DNA of 26,098 bases from Minisyncoccota bacterium (GTDB lineage: Bacteria; Patescibacteriota; Minisyncoccia; Minisyncoccales; RBG-13-42-11): positions 1-26,098 of the forward strand of contig JAQUAA010000004.1 in assembly GCA_028687495.1 (NCBI GenBank). The letters are read 5' to 3'. The notes under the pieces were generated by a model. It searched no databases. It was given only the letters and a program-made list of their open reading frames with translations, and was not told where the DNA came from. A program made the position numbers and the translations under genes. Numbering within the stretch: the stretch's first letter is position 1; each line of letters begins with the position of its first letter. Shown in pieces: positions 8,043-15,883 of the stretch.

Positions 8043-8822
8043 TTATTTTTTCCAAAGCGGACATTGATTTTTTAAAAACCATTTACGTTGGTAAAACTTA
8101 CTACATTTCTTCAAGTATTCATTCATTCGATAACATTTATGAAAAATATAATCGTCTGAAATTACAGGCAAAGAAGAACTTTTTTTGTTCCATAAAAATG
8201 GATGGATAAGAAAGTGCATTTTATCGTATTTTTCTTTTTCTATAATTCGGCAAAGACATCCTTCTTTCCAAACCTGCAAAGAATCGGAAAGATATTTTAT
8301 ATTTTTAGTATATTCATCAGCATAAACATTGATAAAGTTTTCACTCTTTATATTTCCCACCGCTAAACGGCTAACAGATGGATTATGGAAAGAAACAATA
8401 TTAATATCTCTGCCCAGAATATTCTTAAATAATGACAAATCTTCATTTATCATTCTTTTTGGATTCTTTATTTTGCTTTTATTATTAATTAAATCGAAGT
8501 CAAAATGCAATCCAATCTGGTGCCCCAATTTGTTAATTTCTTTAATATCTCTTAAAACTTTGTTTTCGAGAACATTATAAAAAATATCATGGAGAAGATA
8601 TAAATAAGTAGCCTTGATGCCGTATTTGTTTTCTATTCTGGCTAATTTTATTGCGTTATCCGGAGAAATATCAATGTCGTGACGCAGATAAATTATCTTT
8701 TTATATTTTTTTGAATTTTCCCGGAATGATAAAAAACGATATCCTTTTTTCAAAGCCAATTTCAAAATTTCTTCATAATGCCGAAAACTAAAATCGCAAA
8801 TTACTTTATTGTTTTCTTGCAT
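8043..8822 (-). CDS. Second NodB-like polysaccharide deacetylase
   Basis: A 259-residue protein of the polysaccharide-deacetylase superfamily. LRHDIDISP at 46-54 carries the motif-1 Asp pair, ATYLYLL at 71-77 is the second strand, LGHQIGLHFDF at 99-109 is the motif-2 region with only one clear pair of histidines (H101, H106), and SFHNPS at 144-149 resembles the HxPS turn of this subfamily. The arginine-proline motif 3 of classical CE4 enzymes is not obvious, so it is a divergent subfamily, and deacetylase activity is less secure than for the gene at 432-1379. It starts inside the last 22 bp of the acyltransferase gene and is 6 bp upstream of the GNAT gene. Confidence 0.82.
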   Translation of the reverse strand: MQENNKVICDFSFRHYEEILKLALKKGYRFLSFRENSKKYKKIIYLRHDIDISPDNAIKLARIENKYGIKATYLYLLHDIFYNVLENKVLRDIKEINKLGHQIGLHFDFDLINNKSKIKNPKRMINEDLSLFKNILGRDINIVSFHNPSVSRLAVGNIKSENFINVYADEYTKNIKYLSDSLQVWKEGCLCRIIEKEKYDKMHFLIHPFLWNKKSSSLPVISDDYIFHKCYRMNEYLKKCSKFYQRKWFLKNQCPLWKK

Positions 8823-9394
8823 ATTATCGAACTAGAAAAATAATTTAATTTTACTTTTTCTTTTTTGATAACAACTTTACCGATTACTTTTGCCGGAATT
8901 CCAGCAACAATTGAAAATGGCGGTACATCTTTACTAACAAAACTAGAGGCGGCAACTATGCTGTGACTTCCGATGGAAACACCGCGCAGAATGACAGACT
9001 GAGGGCCAATAAAGCAACAATCGCCTATTTTTGTTTTTCTATATTCGTATTTTACTTTACCGCCGCTGACTGCCCACTTTACTGTATCGTGGCTATAAAT
9101 CTGAACTCCACAAGAGATGCTACAGTTATCGCCAATCCTCAAGCCACCCGAGCCATCGAGAATAGTAAAGGGACCTATCCAAGTATTTTTTCCGACCTTT
9201 ACATCACCATAAACATAACTTAACTGATAAATGCTTGTCTTTTTCCCGAATTTAAGATATTTTGCTCTTTCCCAGCGGTCAAAAAGCTCTTCTTCCAGCG
9301 GCAAAGAACGCTTCCATTTTTTCGTCACCTCCTTTCTCAAAATGCCGTGTAATTCTTTTATTTTCTTTTCTAATTCATTTTTAAACATTTTCAT
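8801..9394 (-). CDS. Left-handed beta-helix acyltransferase (hexapeptide repeat family)
   Basis: A 197-residue hexapeptide-repeat transferase. A helical N-terminal arm (to about residue 45, with a WERAKYLKFG segment) precedes repeats such as VYGDVKVGKNTWIGPFTIL, LRIGDNCSISCGVQIYSHD and IGDCCFIGPQSVILRGVSIG. The loop with YSHD supplies the likely catalytic His. The ending FSIVAGIPAKVIGKV is standard for sugar O- or N-acyltransferases using acetyl-CoA as trimers. The start shares ATGA with the stop of the second asparagine synthetase. It probably acetylates a sugar of the glycan; it differs from the WbpD-type enzyme at 16978-17565, so the cluster has two separate acyl-transfer steps of this fold. 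Confidence 0.87.
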   Translation of the reverse strand: MKMFKNELEKKIKELHGILRKEVTKKWKRSLPLEEELFDRWERAKYLKFGKKTSIYQLSYVYGDVKVGKNTWIGPFTILDGSGGLRIGDNCSISCGVQIYSHDTVKWAVSGGKVKYEYRKTKIGDCCFIGPQSVILRGVSIGSHSIVAASSFVSKDVPPFSIVAGIPAKVIGKVVIKKEKVKLNYFSSSIICKKTIK

Positions 9395-11271
9395 ATATTT
9401 ATATTTTTATTAATAAAAATTCTGTTCCACCATTCAAAACAGAGCAATGACCAGATGAAAAGTCGGCGGTTTTGTTTTCCTGAAATATGTTCCTCAATCA
9501 ACGTTTTAACCGTCTTATAATCAAAATAATTGAAAATATTTGCCTTTTTATTTAAAAGTAAATCTTTTATATAATCAATGCTTTCTCCTTTAAACCAACT
9601 GGCATCAGGGCCTGAAAATCCCTGTTTTTCCTGATTGGCTATCTTATCCGGGACATATTTGCTTAAAACTTTGCGTAAAATCATTTTGCCGTCTTGAGTT
9701 TTATTGTAATATTTGTTTAATTCATCCTCGTCTGCCTCAAGCACTTTATCTATATTGTTTAATTTCATTCTCACAGGTACTTTCATCGCAAAATCCACTA
9801 AATCATTGTCTAAAAATGGCACCCTCACTTCCAAACTGTGCGCCATACTAAGTTTGTCTTCAACCAGTAATAAGCCGTGTAAAAATGTTTTTGCCTCAAA
9901 GTACAAAGACCGACTGATGTATTCATCTGCTGTCTGGGGCAGTGATTGCTTGCTATTAAATACATTTTTGAATATATCCTGTGTCCAGACATTTTTTACC
10001 TCATTTCTTATAGGAGAAAACAATTCTTTCAAAGTTTGATTGGGCACAAGCCGCTGCCAGTATTTATAATAATTTTCGATATAATCGTTAAAGCTCTTAC
10101 TCCGCATTGCCCTGTAATATCTCCAGGGATAACCGCCAAAAAGTTCATCCCCCCCGCCTCCAGACAAACAAACTTTTACAAATTTAGAGACAAGTTTTGA
10201 AGCGTAAAAATTAGGATAACTTTGCCCCACCCTCAAATCTTCCAAATGCCAAACTAAATCCGGCAAACACCTTTTCAAATCTCCGGACTTTAAAACCATC
10301 TCATAATGTTCTGTCTGATAAAGATGGGATAAACTCTCCGCTTTTTTTCTCTCATCAAAAGACAATTCAATGCCAGAGGCGGAAGTCAGATCAAAACCAA
10401 CGCAGAATGTCTTAAGATTCGGGAAAAACTGGGAGGTAATCGCCGTAATGGAGCCCGTATCGATTCCCCCGCTCAAATACGCCCCAATTTCAACATCGGA
10501 AATTAACTGTCTTTTAACCGCCTGTTTGAATAATCGGTCTAATTCTTCCGAATATTCCTTTTCAGATTTTTTATTCCTTTCTTCAGTAAAACTGAAATCC
10601 CAGTATTTTTTCAAATTAAATTTTGGTTCGCCCTTAAGAGAAATATTCAGAATGGTGCCTTGGGGCAAAATTTTCACCCCCTTAAACAAGGTCTTATAGC
10701 TGAAGGTGTTCTGGAAAGTAAAATATTCTAAAAGAGCTTCCGGATCTGAAACCGCCTTAAATTCCGGATGTTTTAAAAAGGCCTTAATTTCTGAAGCAAA
10801 AAGAAAAACATTTTGATTCTGCCAGTAATAAAGCGGTTTTATGCCATAGCGGTCTCTGGCCAAAGTAAGAGTTTGATTTTTCTTGTCCCAAATTCCAAAA
10901 GCAAACATTCCGTTAAACCTTCTGACACAATCTACTCCCCATTGTTCAAAGCTGTGAATGATCACTTCCGTATCGGTCTTTGATTTAAAACGATGTCCTA
11001 ATTTTTCCAATTCTCTTTTCAGATCCTGGAAGTTGTAAATTTCGCCATTGTAAGTAATCCAGATCTCTCCTTTTTCATTACTCATCGGCTGATGACCAGC
11101 TTTAGACAAATCAATAATTGCCAAACGTTTATGGCCCAATCCCAGATTCTTATCAACAAAAATACCTTCCCCATCCGGTCCCCGATGAGCCAAAGCGCCA
11201 GTCATTTTTTTTATTTGGCTTTCTGAGACTGGCTTTCTTTTGAAGTTATAGATACCAACTATGCCGCACAT
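9391..11271 (-). CDS. asnB: Asparagine-synthetase-type glutamine amidotransferase (second copy)
   Basis: A 626-residue paralogue of the protein at 3022-4923. Cys2 begins the glutaminase domain (MCGIVGIYNF), AHRGPDGEG lies at 28-36, NGEIYN at 75-80, and the ATP loop YLSGGIDTGS at 265-274; GGGGDELFGG follows. The Gly-for-Ser change inside SGGIDTG compared with SGGIDTS of the first copy, and many other differences, show an old divergence, not a recent duplication. Its context (DegT aminotransferase and epimerase upstream, acyltransferase downstream) again argues for amidating a sugar carboxylate. The start overlaps the aminotransferase by 13 bp. A G7 tract encodes the GGGGDE motif. Confidence 0.9.
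   Translation of the reverse strand: MCGIVGIYNFKRKPVSESQIKKMTGALAHRGPDGEGIFVDKNLGLGHKRLAIIDLSKAGHQPMSNEKGEIWITYNGEIYNFQDLKRELEKLGHRFKSKTDTEVIIHSFEQWGVDCVRRFNGMFAFGIWDKKNQTLTLARDRYGIKPLYYWQNQNVFLFASEIKAFLKHPEFKAVSDPEALLEYFTFQNTFSYKTLFKGVKILPQGTILNISLKGEPKFNLKKYWDFSFTEERNKKSEKEYSEELDRLFKQAVKRQLISDVEIGAYLSGGIDTGSITAITSQFFPNLKTFCVGFDLTSASGIELSFDERKKAESLSHLYQTEHYEMVLKSGDLKRCLPDLVWHLEDLRVGQSYPNFYASKLVSKFVKVCLSGGGGDELFGGYPWRYYRAMRSKSFNDYIENYYKYWQRLVPNQTLKELFSPIRNEVKNVWTQDIFKNVFNSKQSLPQTADEYISRSLYFEAKTFLHGLLLVEDKLSMAHSLEVRVPFLDNDLVDFAMKVPVRMKLNNIDKVLEADEDELNKYYNKTQDGKMILRKVLSKYVPDKIANQEKQGFSGPDASWFKGESIDYIKDLLLNKKANIFNYFDYKTVKTLIEEHISGKQNRRLFIWSLLCFEWWNRIFINKNINI
10149..10155. repeat. C7/G7 homopolymer tract in the second asnB-like gene
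   Basis: Seven C on the plus strand, read as G7 in the coding strand, encode Gly-Gly of GGGGDE in the synthetase domain. The first paralogue encodes the same place as GGQGGDE without a homopolymer. A one-base slip here would truncate the ATP-dependent domain. Confidence 0.88.
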
Positions 11272-12395
11272 AAATTATTTAAGTTTTTAATGACAAACTC
11301 TTGTTCTTTCTTCGTCATCTCTACGAAAAGAGGAAGAGTCAAAGTTTGATTTTCAACCATAAATGACTCCGGAAAATCTGAATTTTTATAACCATATTTT
11401 CTTCGGTAATAGCTGAGGTGTGGTACGCTTTGAGTCCCTGGTCTCAAGGAGATGCCGTTTTTTATTAATTTTTCGGCGACCTTATCTCGAGACAGAGAAC
11501 TTTCATCTTTAACTTTTAAGACATAAGACTGATAAGTATGGTTGGAATATTGGGGAGTAAAGGGAATGGAAAAACAAGGATTGTTTTTTAAGGCTTTGCT
11601 ATAAATTTCTGCTCTTTTTCTTCTTTCCTTCAAAATAAATGGCAGTTTTTTCATCTGTTCAACGCCAATCGCTCCTTGGATATCAGTCATTCGATAGTTA
11701 AAACCTGCTAAATCATGGTCGGCTAATTTGAAAGCACTCTTTTTATGACGAGCTAAGTCAGAAATGACGGCACCGTGGTCACGCAAAGAAATTAATTTCT
11801 GGGCTAATTTTTTAGAATTGGTAATTATCATTCCTCCTTCTGCAGTAGAAATTGGTTTTCGAGGATGGAAACTGAAACAGCCGGTGTCGCCAAACATTCC
11901 TACATGTTTGCCATTGTATTTTGTACCTAGAGCGCAGGCAGCGTCTTCAACCACAAAAAGTTTGTATCTCCTGGCAATCTTCATAATTTTTCCCATATCA
12001 GCGCTTAAGCCAAAAAGATGAACCGGCATTATAGCTTTTGTTTTTTTGGTAATTGCCCTTTCAACTTTTAAAGGATCGATGTTGAAAGTTCTAGGATCAA
12101 TATCAACGAAAACAGATTTCGCTCCCTGATGTTCAACAACATTAGCACTGGCAGCGAAAGTAAAAGCTGGAACAATAACCTCATCGCCGGGCCCAATCCC
12201 CAAAGCCACCAAGGAAGAATGTAAAGCAGATGTACAGGAACTAGTGGCAATGGCGTATTTAGCACCGGTAAATTGAGTGATTTTTGTCTCGAACTCTTTT
12301 ACTTTTTGACCCTGGACAACCCAACCAGATTTAATAACTGCTTTTACCGCCTCAATTTCTCTATCGTTAAAATATGGTTTGGTAATTGGTATCAT
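11259..12395 (-). CDS. DegT/DnrJ-type sugar aminotransferase (perosamine-synthase-like)
   Basis: A 378-residue PLP aminotransferase. It begins MIPITKPYFNDREIEAV; TSSCTSALH at 51-59 binds the PLP phosphate, EDAACALG at 150-157 has the PLP-contacting Asp151, and SFHPRK ends in the likely Schiff-base Lys180 followed by PISTAEGGM. The SFHPRK signature is the one found in perosamine-synthase-like and related C4 aminotransferases, so a C4-amino sugar is plausible, but substrates in this family cannot be read from sequence. It follows the NAD-dependent epimerase by 5 bp, and the pair could make a second amino sugar of the repeat unit. Weak purine run AAAGG ends only two bases before the start. Confidence 0.9.
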   Translation of the reverse strand: MIPITKPYFNDREIEAVKAVIKSGWVVQGQKVKEFETKITQFTGAKYAIATSSCTSALHSSLVALGIGPGDEVIVPAFTFAASANVVEHQGAKSVFVDIDPRTFNIDPLKVERAITKKTKAIMPVHLFGLSADMGKIMKIARRYKLFVVEDAACALGTKYNGKHVGMFGDTGCFSFHPRKPISTAEGGMIITNSKKLAQKLISLRDHGAVISDLARHKKSAFKLADHDLAGFNYRMTDIQGAIGVEQMKKLPFILKERRKRAEIYSKALKNNPCFSIPFTPQYSNHTYQSYVLKVKDESSLSRDKVAEKLIKNGISLRPGTQSVPHLSYYRRKYGYKNSDFPESFMVENQTLTLPLFVEMTKKEQEFVIKNLNNLCAA

Positions 12396-12400
12396 AACCT

Positions 12401-13366
12401 TTAATTTTTATTTAATTCTTCTTTTCTCCAATTAATGACCTTTTTTAATCCTTCTTCCAAAGAAATTTCAGGTTCAAATCCCAGCATCTTTTGGGCTTTT
12501 TCCGAATAACCAAAACGTCTGGTAACTAATTTTTTGTCCCTCGGTTGATAAACTGGTTGAAGATTGCTTCCGGTAAGTTTTAAAATTATATTCAATAACT
12601 CTTTTAAACTTGTTTCTCTACCTCCGGAAACATTGAAAACTTCATTTGTTACATCGCTCTTGAGAGCCAAGATGTTGGCTTTAGCCACGTCAGTCACGTA
12701 AACCAAATCCAAGGTGGCAGAACCATCGCCGAAAATTACCGGCGCTTCTCCCTTATCAATTTTATTGAGAAAGTTCATAATCACCATTATATAGACTGAA
12801 CGAAAATCCATTCGTGGACCATAAACATTAAGGTAACGAAAAGCAACAAAATCCAAACCGTATTTCTTCCAGAAAGCCCTTAAAATTTGTTCATCGGCAA
12901 CTTTAGTCGCTCCATAAAAAAGATTGTTATTGAAAGGATGATTTTCGTCTGTCGGGAAATAAATGCCGTCTCCATAAACGGAAGATGAGGAAGCAGCAAT
13001 GATTTTTTTAACCTTGGCGTTTACCGCCGCTTCGCAAACATTGAAAGTACCGATAATGTTCGTCTCTATTGCATCCCTTGGTTTTTCTTCGCATTCCAGC
13101 AGCCAGAGCGCCGCTTCATGAAAGACGTAATCGACTCCCTGCATTGCTTCTTTAAGTTGAGAAGGATTTTTGATATCGCCTTCGAATATTTTCACCCGTC
13201 CGGAAGTAAGGGCATTTTTGAGGTTTTCTTTTTTGCCGCGAAGAAAATTATCAAAAACTATTATCTCTTGTGGTTCCTCTTTTATTAATTCATCGACAAT
13301 ATGAGAACCAATAAAACCGGCGCCGCCAGTAACTAAAATTTTTGAATTTTTTATTTTATTTTCCAT
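12401..13366 (-). CDS. NAD-dependent epimerase/dehydratase (UDP-sugar 4-epimerase-like)
   Basis: A 321-residue extended short-chain dehydrogenase. The NAD loop GGAGFIG is at 14-20, FEGDI at 61-65, SSSSV at 126-130, and the catalytic pair Y151/K155 lies in YGATK, with FRYLNVYGPRMD following at 177-188. The GDGSATLDLVYVTDVA stretch and C-terminal GFEPEISLEEGL are typical of UDP-glucose/UDP-GlcNAc 4-epimerases and relatives such as WbpP, while decarboxylases and dehydratases in the family look similar. It starts inside the last 11 bp of the wbpI-like gene and precedes the aminotransferase. Likely converts a UDP-sugar for the same glycan. Confidence 0.87.
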   Translation of the reverse strand: MENKIKNSKILVTGGAGFIGSHIVDELIKEEPQEIIVFDNFLRGKKENLKNALTSGRVKIFEGDIKNPSQLKEAMQGVDYVFHEAALWLLECEEKPRDAIETNIIGTFNVCEAAVNAKVKKIIAASSSSVYGDGIYFPTDENHPFNNNLFYGATKVADEQILRAFWKKYGLDFVAFRYLNVYGPRMDFRSVYIMVIMNFLNKIDKGEAPVIFGDGSATLDLVYVTDVAKANILALKSDVTNEVFNVSGGRETSLKELLNIILKLTGSNLQPVYQPRDKKLVTRRFGYSEKAQKMLGFEPEISLEEGLKKVINWRKEELNKN

Positions 13367-14426
13367 AATTTTTAAGTAAAATGTTGGTAATCATTTTGGC
13401 AGTTCGACCGTTGCCAAAATGTCTGTGTTGTGGACCTTTGGGCTGGAAATTTTTAATGGCTTTTAAAATTTTTACTTTATTTTGCCCCACTAAAATATTC
13501 CAGCCGTCTTTGACCGTTTCTATCCATTCTGTTTCCTTTCTCAAAGTAAGACAAGGAACTTTCAACCAATAAGCTTCTTTCTGAACGCCTCCAGAATCAG
13601 TCAATATTTTTTTGGCGTTATTCTCTAAAACCAGCATATCCAAATAACCCAAGGGGGCTATAATTCTTAATTTCCAATTTTTAATTTTTAATTTAAGTTT
13701 CTTTAGTTGCTTTTTAGTTCTGGGGTGAATCGGAAAGACAACTTTTTCTCCACTTTCACCAATGGTTGTGATGATTTTTCTCAGATTTTCCAAATTATCG
13801 GTGTTTGACGCACGGTGAATGGTCAGCAGCAGGTATTGTTTTGGTTTTAATCTTAATCTCCTCAATAATTTTGAACTTTGAGCTTTAAGCTTTGAATTTA
13901 ATAATGTGTCATACATTATATCTCCTACCCTATATAACCCTTTTTTTATTCCTTCTTTTTTAAGATTTTTAACTGCAGTTTCTGTCGGACAAAAAAGTGA
14001 TTTTGAAATATGGTCGGTCAAAAGACGATTAATTTCTTCCGGCATTGTTTTATCATAACTGCGGAGGCCTGCCTCAACGTGAACCACCGGAATATTTAGT
14101 TTTGCGGCTGTCAATGCTCCAGCAAGGGTGGAATTCACATCGCCGACAACTATCACCAGATCTGGTTTTTCTCTCAAAATAACCGGTTCCAGTTTTTCCA
14201 TAATTTTGGCTGTCTGCCGAGCATGAGAACCGACACCTACACCTAAATTGTAATTGGGCTTGGGAATTTCTAAATCCTTGAAAAAAATTTGCGACATCTC
14301 AAAATCGTAATGTTGGCCGGTGTGAACCAGAATCGATTTTACGGAATTATATTTTTTAAATTCTTTTAAAATAGGGGTTACCTTAATAAAATTCGGTCTT
14401 GCCCCAACGACAATTAATACTTTCAT
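13356..14426 (-). CDS. wbpI: Non-hydrolysing UDP-sugar 2-epimerase, WbpI type
   Basis: A 356-residue GT-B-fold epimerase. Conserved sites: GARPNFIKV at 8-16, GDVNST at 95-100, HVEAGLRS at 116-123, PEEINR at 129-134, D138/H139, IHRASNTDN from 203, and LTDSGGVQKEA later. The C-terminal ETEWIETV matches the TEWxE found in WbpI-type UDP-diacetamido-glucuronate 2-epimerases; canonical UDP-GlcNAc 2-epimerases (WecB/MnaA) have TERPE there. With WbpA, B, D and E nearby, the expected reaction is UDP-GlcNAc3NAcA to UDP-ManNAc3NAcA, but plain UDP-GlcNAc 2-epimerase activity remains possible. The start shares ATGA with the flippase stop. Two seven-base tandem arrays lie in frame in the gene, at residues 177-186 and 245-256. 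Confidence 0.85.
   Translation of the reverse strand: MKVLIVVGARPNFIKVTPILKEFKKYNSVKSILVHTGQHYDFEMSQIFFKDLEIPKPNYNLGVGVGSHARQTAKIMEKLEPVILREKPDLVIVVGDVNSTLAGALTAAKLNIPVVHVEAGLRSYDKTMPEEINRLLTDHISKSLFCPTETAVKNLKKEGIKKGLYRVGDIMYDTLLNSKLKAQSSKLLRRLRLKPKQYLLLTIHRASNTDNLENLRKIITTIGESGEKVVFPIHPRTKKQLKKLKLKIKNWKLRIIAPLGYLDMLVLENNAKKILTDSGGVQKEAYWLKVPCLTLRKETEWIETVKDGWNILVGQNKVKILKAIKNFQPKGPQHRHFGNGRTAKMITNILLKNYGK
13660..13694. repeat. Heptanucleotide tandem array A (five units) within the wbpI-like gene
   Basis: Plus-strand units of seven bases: ATAATTC, TTAATTT, CCAATTT, TTAATTT, TTAATTT. They encode the Lys-rich segment LKLKIKNWKLRI at about residues 245-256. Seven is not a multiple of three, so each unit is read in a different frame and the repeat is at the DNA level, not the protein level. 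Confidence 0.85.
13869..13896. repeat. Heptanucleotide tandem array B (four units) within the wbpI-like gene
   Basis: Plus-strand units TTTTGAA, CTTTGAG, CTTTAAG, CTTTGAA, giving 28 bp at exact seven-base period. They encode SKLKAQSSK at about residues 178-186, in the linker before strand QYLLLTIHR. Same period as array A but a different unit, 174 bp away. Confidence 0.85.
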
Positions 14427-15883
14427 ATGGTTATTTTTACTGGCGATAATTTATCTTTCAAAATTAAAATTATCAAGAAAACAAAACAATAGATAAATCC
14501 TCCAATTAAAATTCGCGGGATAATACTTATATCGTAAGAGAATTTCCAAGAAAGAAATGCCGCCATCGTTAACGCTGCCAGTAATGGCAAGGAAATTATC
14601 TTAAAATTCGGGAGCACATTAATTCTGTCTAAATAGAAAAAACCAAGCAAGAGAAGAAGAGTATAACTTATAAGCGTTGCTCCAGCAGCACCATACAAAG
14701 AATAACGGGGAATTAAAACGAGGTTAAGAAAAACATTAAGTAGGGCTGTCAAGCCAGTAATAAAAGAAAAATCCTTTTGTCGGCCTGTAGTAATAAGAAG
14801 ATAGTTTATAAAAAGACTAAGCATAATAAAACTGGAAGTCAAAGTTAGCATTTTAAAAGCTAAAACTGAAGGTAGATACTCATCACTATATAAAAAGATA
14901 ATTATGTCTTTGGCCAATAAAAACCCGCCAACTGCAATCGGGAGGGCAACGGAAACCAGCAACAAGAAGAAAAGATCAACGATTTTCTGAAAATTTTCCT
15001 TTTTTTTATAGGCATTGGCGATAATCGGATAAAAAACGATGCCGATGACGATAGCCGGAACAACAGTTATATTCACAACCCTATAGGCGGCCTGATACCA
15101 GCCGACCTCCTTTATCATGTTCCAAAAACCCATCATAACGGAATCAGTCTGGACATAGATTGCGCTAAACGCCGAGCTTAAAACGAGAGGTAGTGACATT
15201 GTTAAATATTTCTTTGCTATTTTTTTATCGAAATTTAATAAAGAACCGAAAGACAAACGTCTGGCAATAAAGAAGGAGACTATCGAACTTAAAACAGAGG
15301 CGGAAAGATAGAGGTAAGCTATAAGAATTATATTCGGCTTCATAAAAAGAATGAGAAAACCGCCCGTCACTATAAACAAGGTTTTTAATATTTCTGTTAT
15401 GGAAATATACTCCATTTTTTGAGTGGCCTGGAAAACTGATATATAGAAAGTGTGAATATTACTGACCAGAATGACCGCGCCGAAGATTATGGTAATAATC
15501 TTGGCGATATCATTTTCAATGAAGAATGAAAAGATAAAAATAAGAAAGAAAGTGACAATCCCTAAAATAATCCTTAACCAAAGAACAGTTCCCAATTCAC
15601 TTCTTGCTTCTTCTTTCTGATTCAATTCCCGAACAACAATTGACCTCAAACCAAAATCTGCCAAAACAGCGAACATTCCTGTGAGAGAAGTAGCAAAAGT
15701 AAAGACACCAAAATTTTCGGCGCCCAATTTCCTGGCGATAAAAATCCCCAAAATGGCCGTTAAAAGACGAGTGACGGCCTCGGATGCGGAAAGCCAAGTC
15801 ATGTTTTTGAAGACGGTCTGCTTAAAGGAATTGTTCTCAAAAAATATTTTCCTAAGCCTTCCGATAAAAGGTAAAATAACCAT
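14423..15883 (-). CDS. wzx: Wzx-type oligosaccharide flippase (MOP superfamily)
   Basis: A 486-residue integral membrane protein of the polysaccharide-biosynthesis/flippase family. Many hydrophobic segments of ~20 residues span the length (about a dozen or more), beginning with a Wzx-like first helix region WLSASEAVTRLLTAILGIF and IARKLGAENFGVFTFA (residues about 29-65), then RSIVVREL. It would move lipid-linked glycan units across the cytoplasmic membrane. The ATG at 15883 overlaps the end of wbpE by 32 bp; a later Met at residue 28 would still leave all helices, so the start is uncertain. No Wzy-like polymerase lies next to it. Its stop overlaps the start of the epimerase as ATGA. Confidence 0.9.
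   Translation of the reverse strand: MVILPFIGRLRKIFFENNSFKQTVFKNMTWLSASEAVTRLLTAILGIFIARKLGAENFGVFTFATSLTGMFAVLADFGLRSIVVRELNQKEEARSELGTVLWLRIILGIVTFFLIFIFSFFIENDIAKIITIIFGAVILVSNIHTFYISVFQATQKMEYISITEILKTLFIVTGGFLILFMKPNIILIAYLYLSASVLSSIVSFFIARRLSFGSLLNFDKKIAKKYLTMSLPLVLSSAFSAIYVQTDSVMMGFWNMIKEVGWYQAAYRVVNITVVPAIVIGIVFYPIIANAYKKKENFQKIVDLFFLLLVSVALPIAVGGFLLAKDIIIFLYSDEYLPSVLAFKMLTLTSSFIMLSLFINYLLITTGRQKDFSFITGLTALLNVFLNLVLIPRYSLYGAAGATLISYTLLLLLGFFYLDRINVLPNFKIISLPLLAALTMAAFLSWKFSYDISIIPRILIGGFIYCFVFLIILILKDKLSPVKITI

Noticed and set aside
12068..12265. Second minus-strand frame inside the DegT aminotransferase gene
   Set aside because: Leu/Pro-rich out-of-frame shadow of a gene with all catalytic motifs intact.
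13660..13896. Period-7 arrays as a CRISPR or an intergenic regulatory region
   Set aside because: The units are seven bases with no spacers, and the reading frame of a conserved enzyme passes through both.
7548..14426. Alternative genetic code with UGA read as glycine
   Set aside because: UGA ends the GNAT, second AsnB and flippase genes exactly where the next gene starts (ATGA overlaps).
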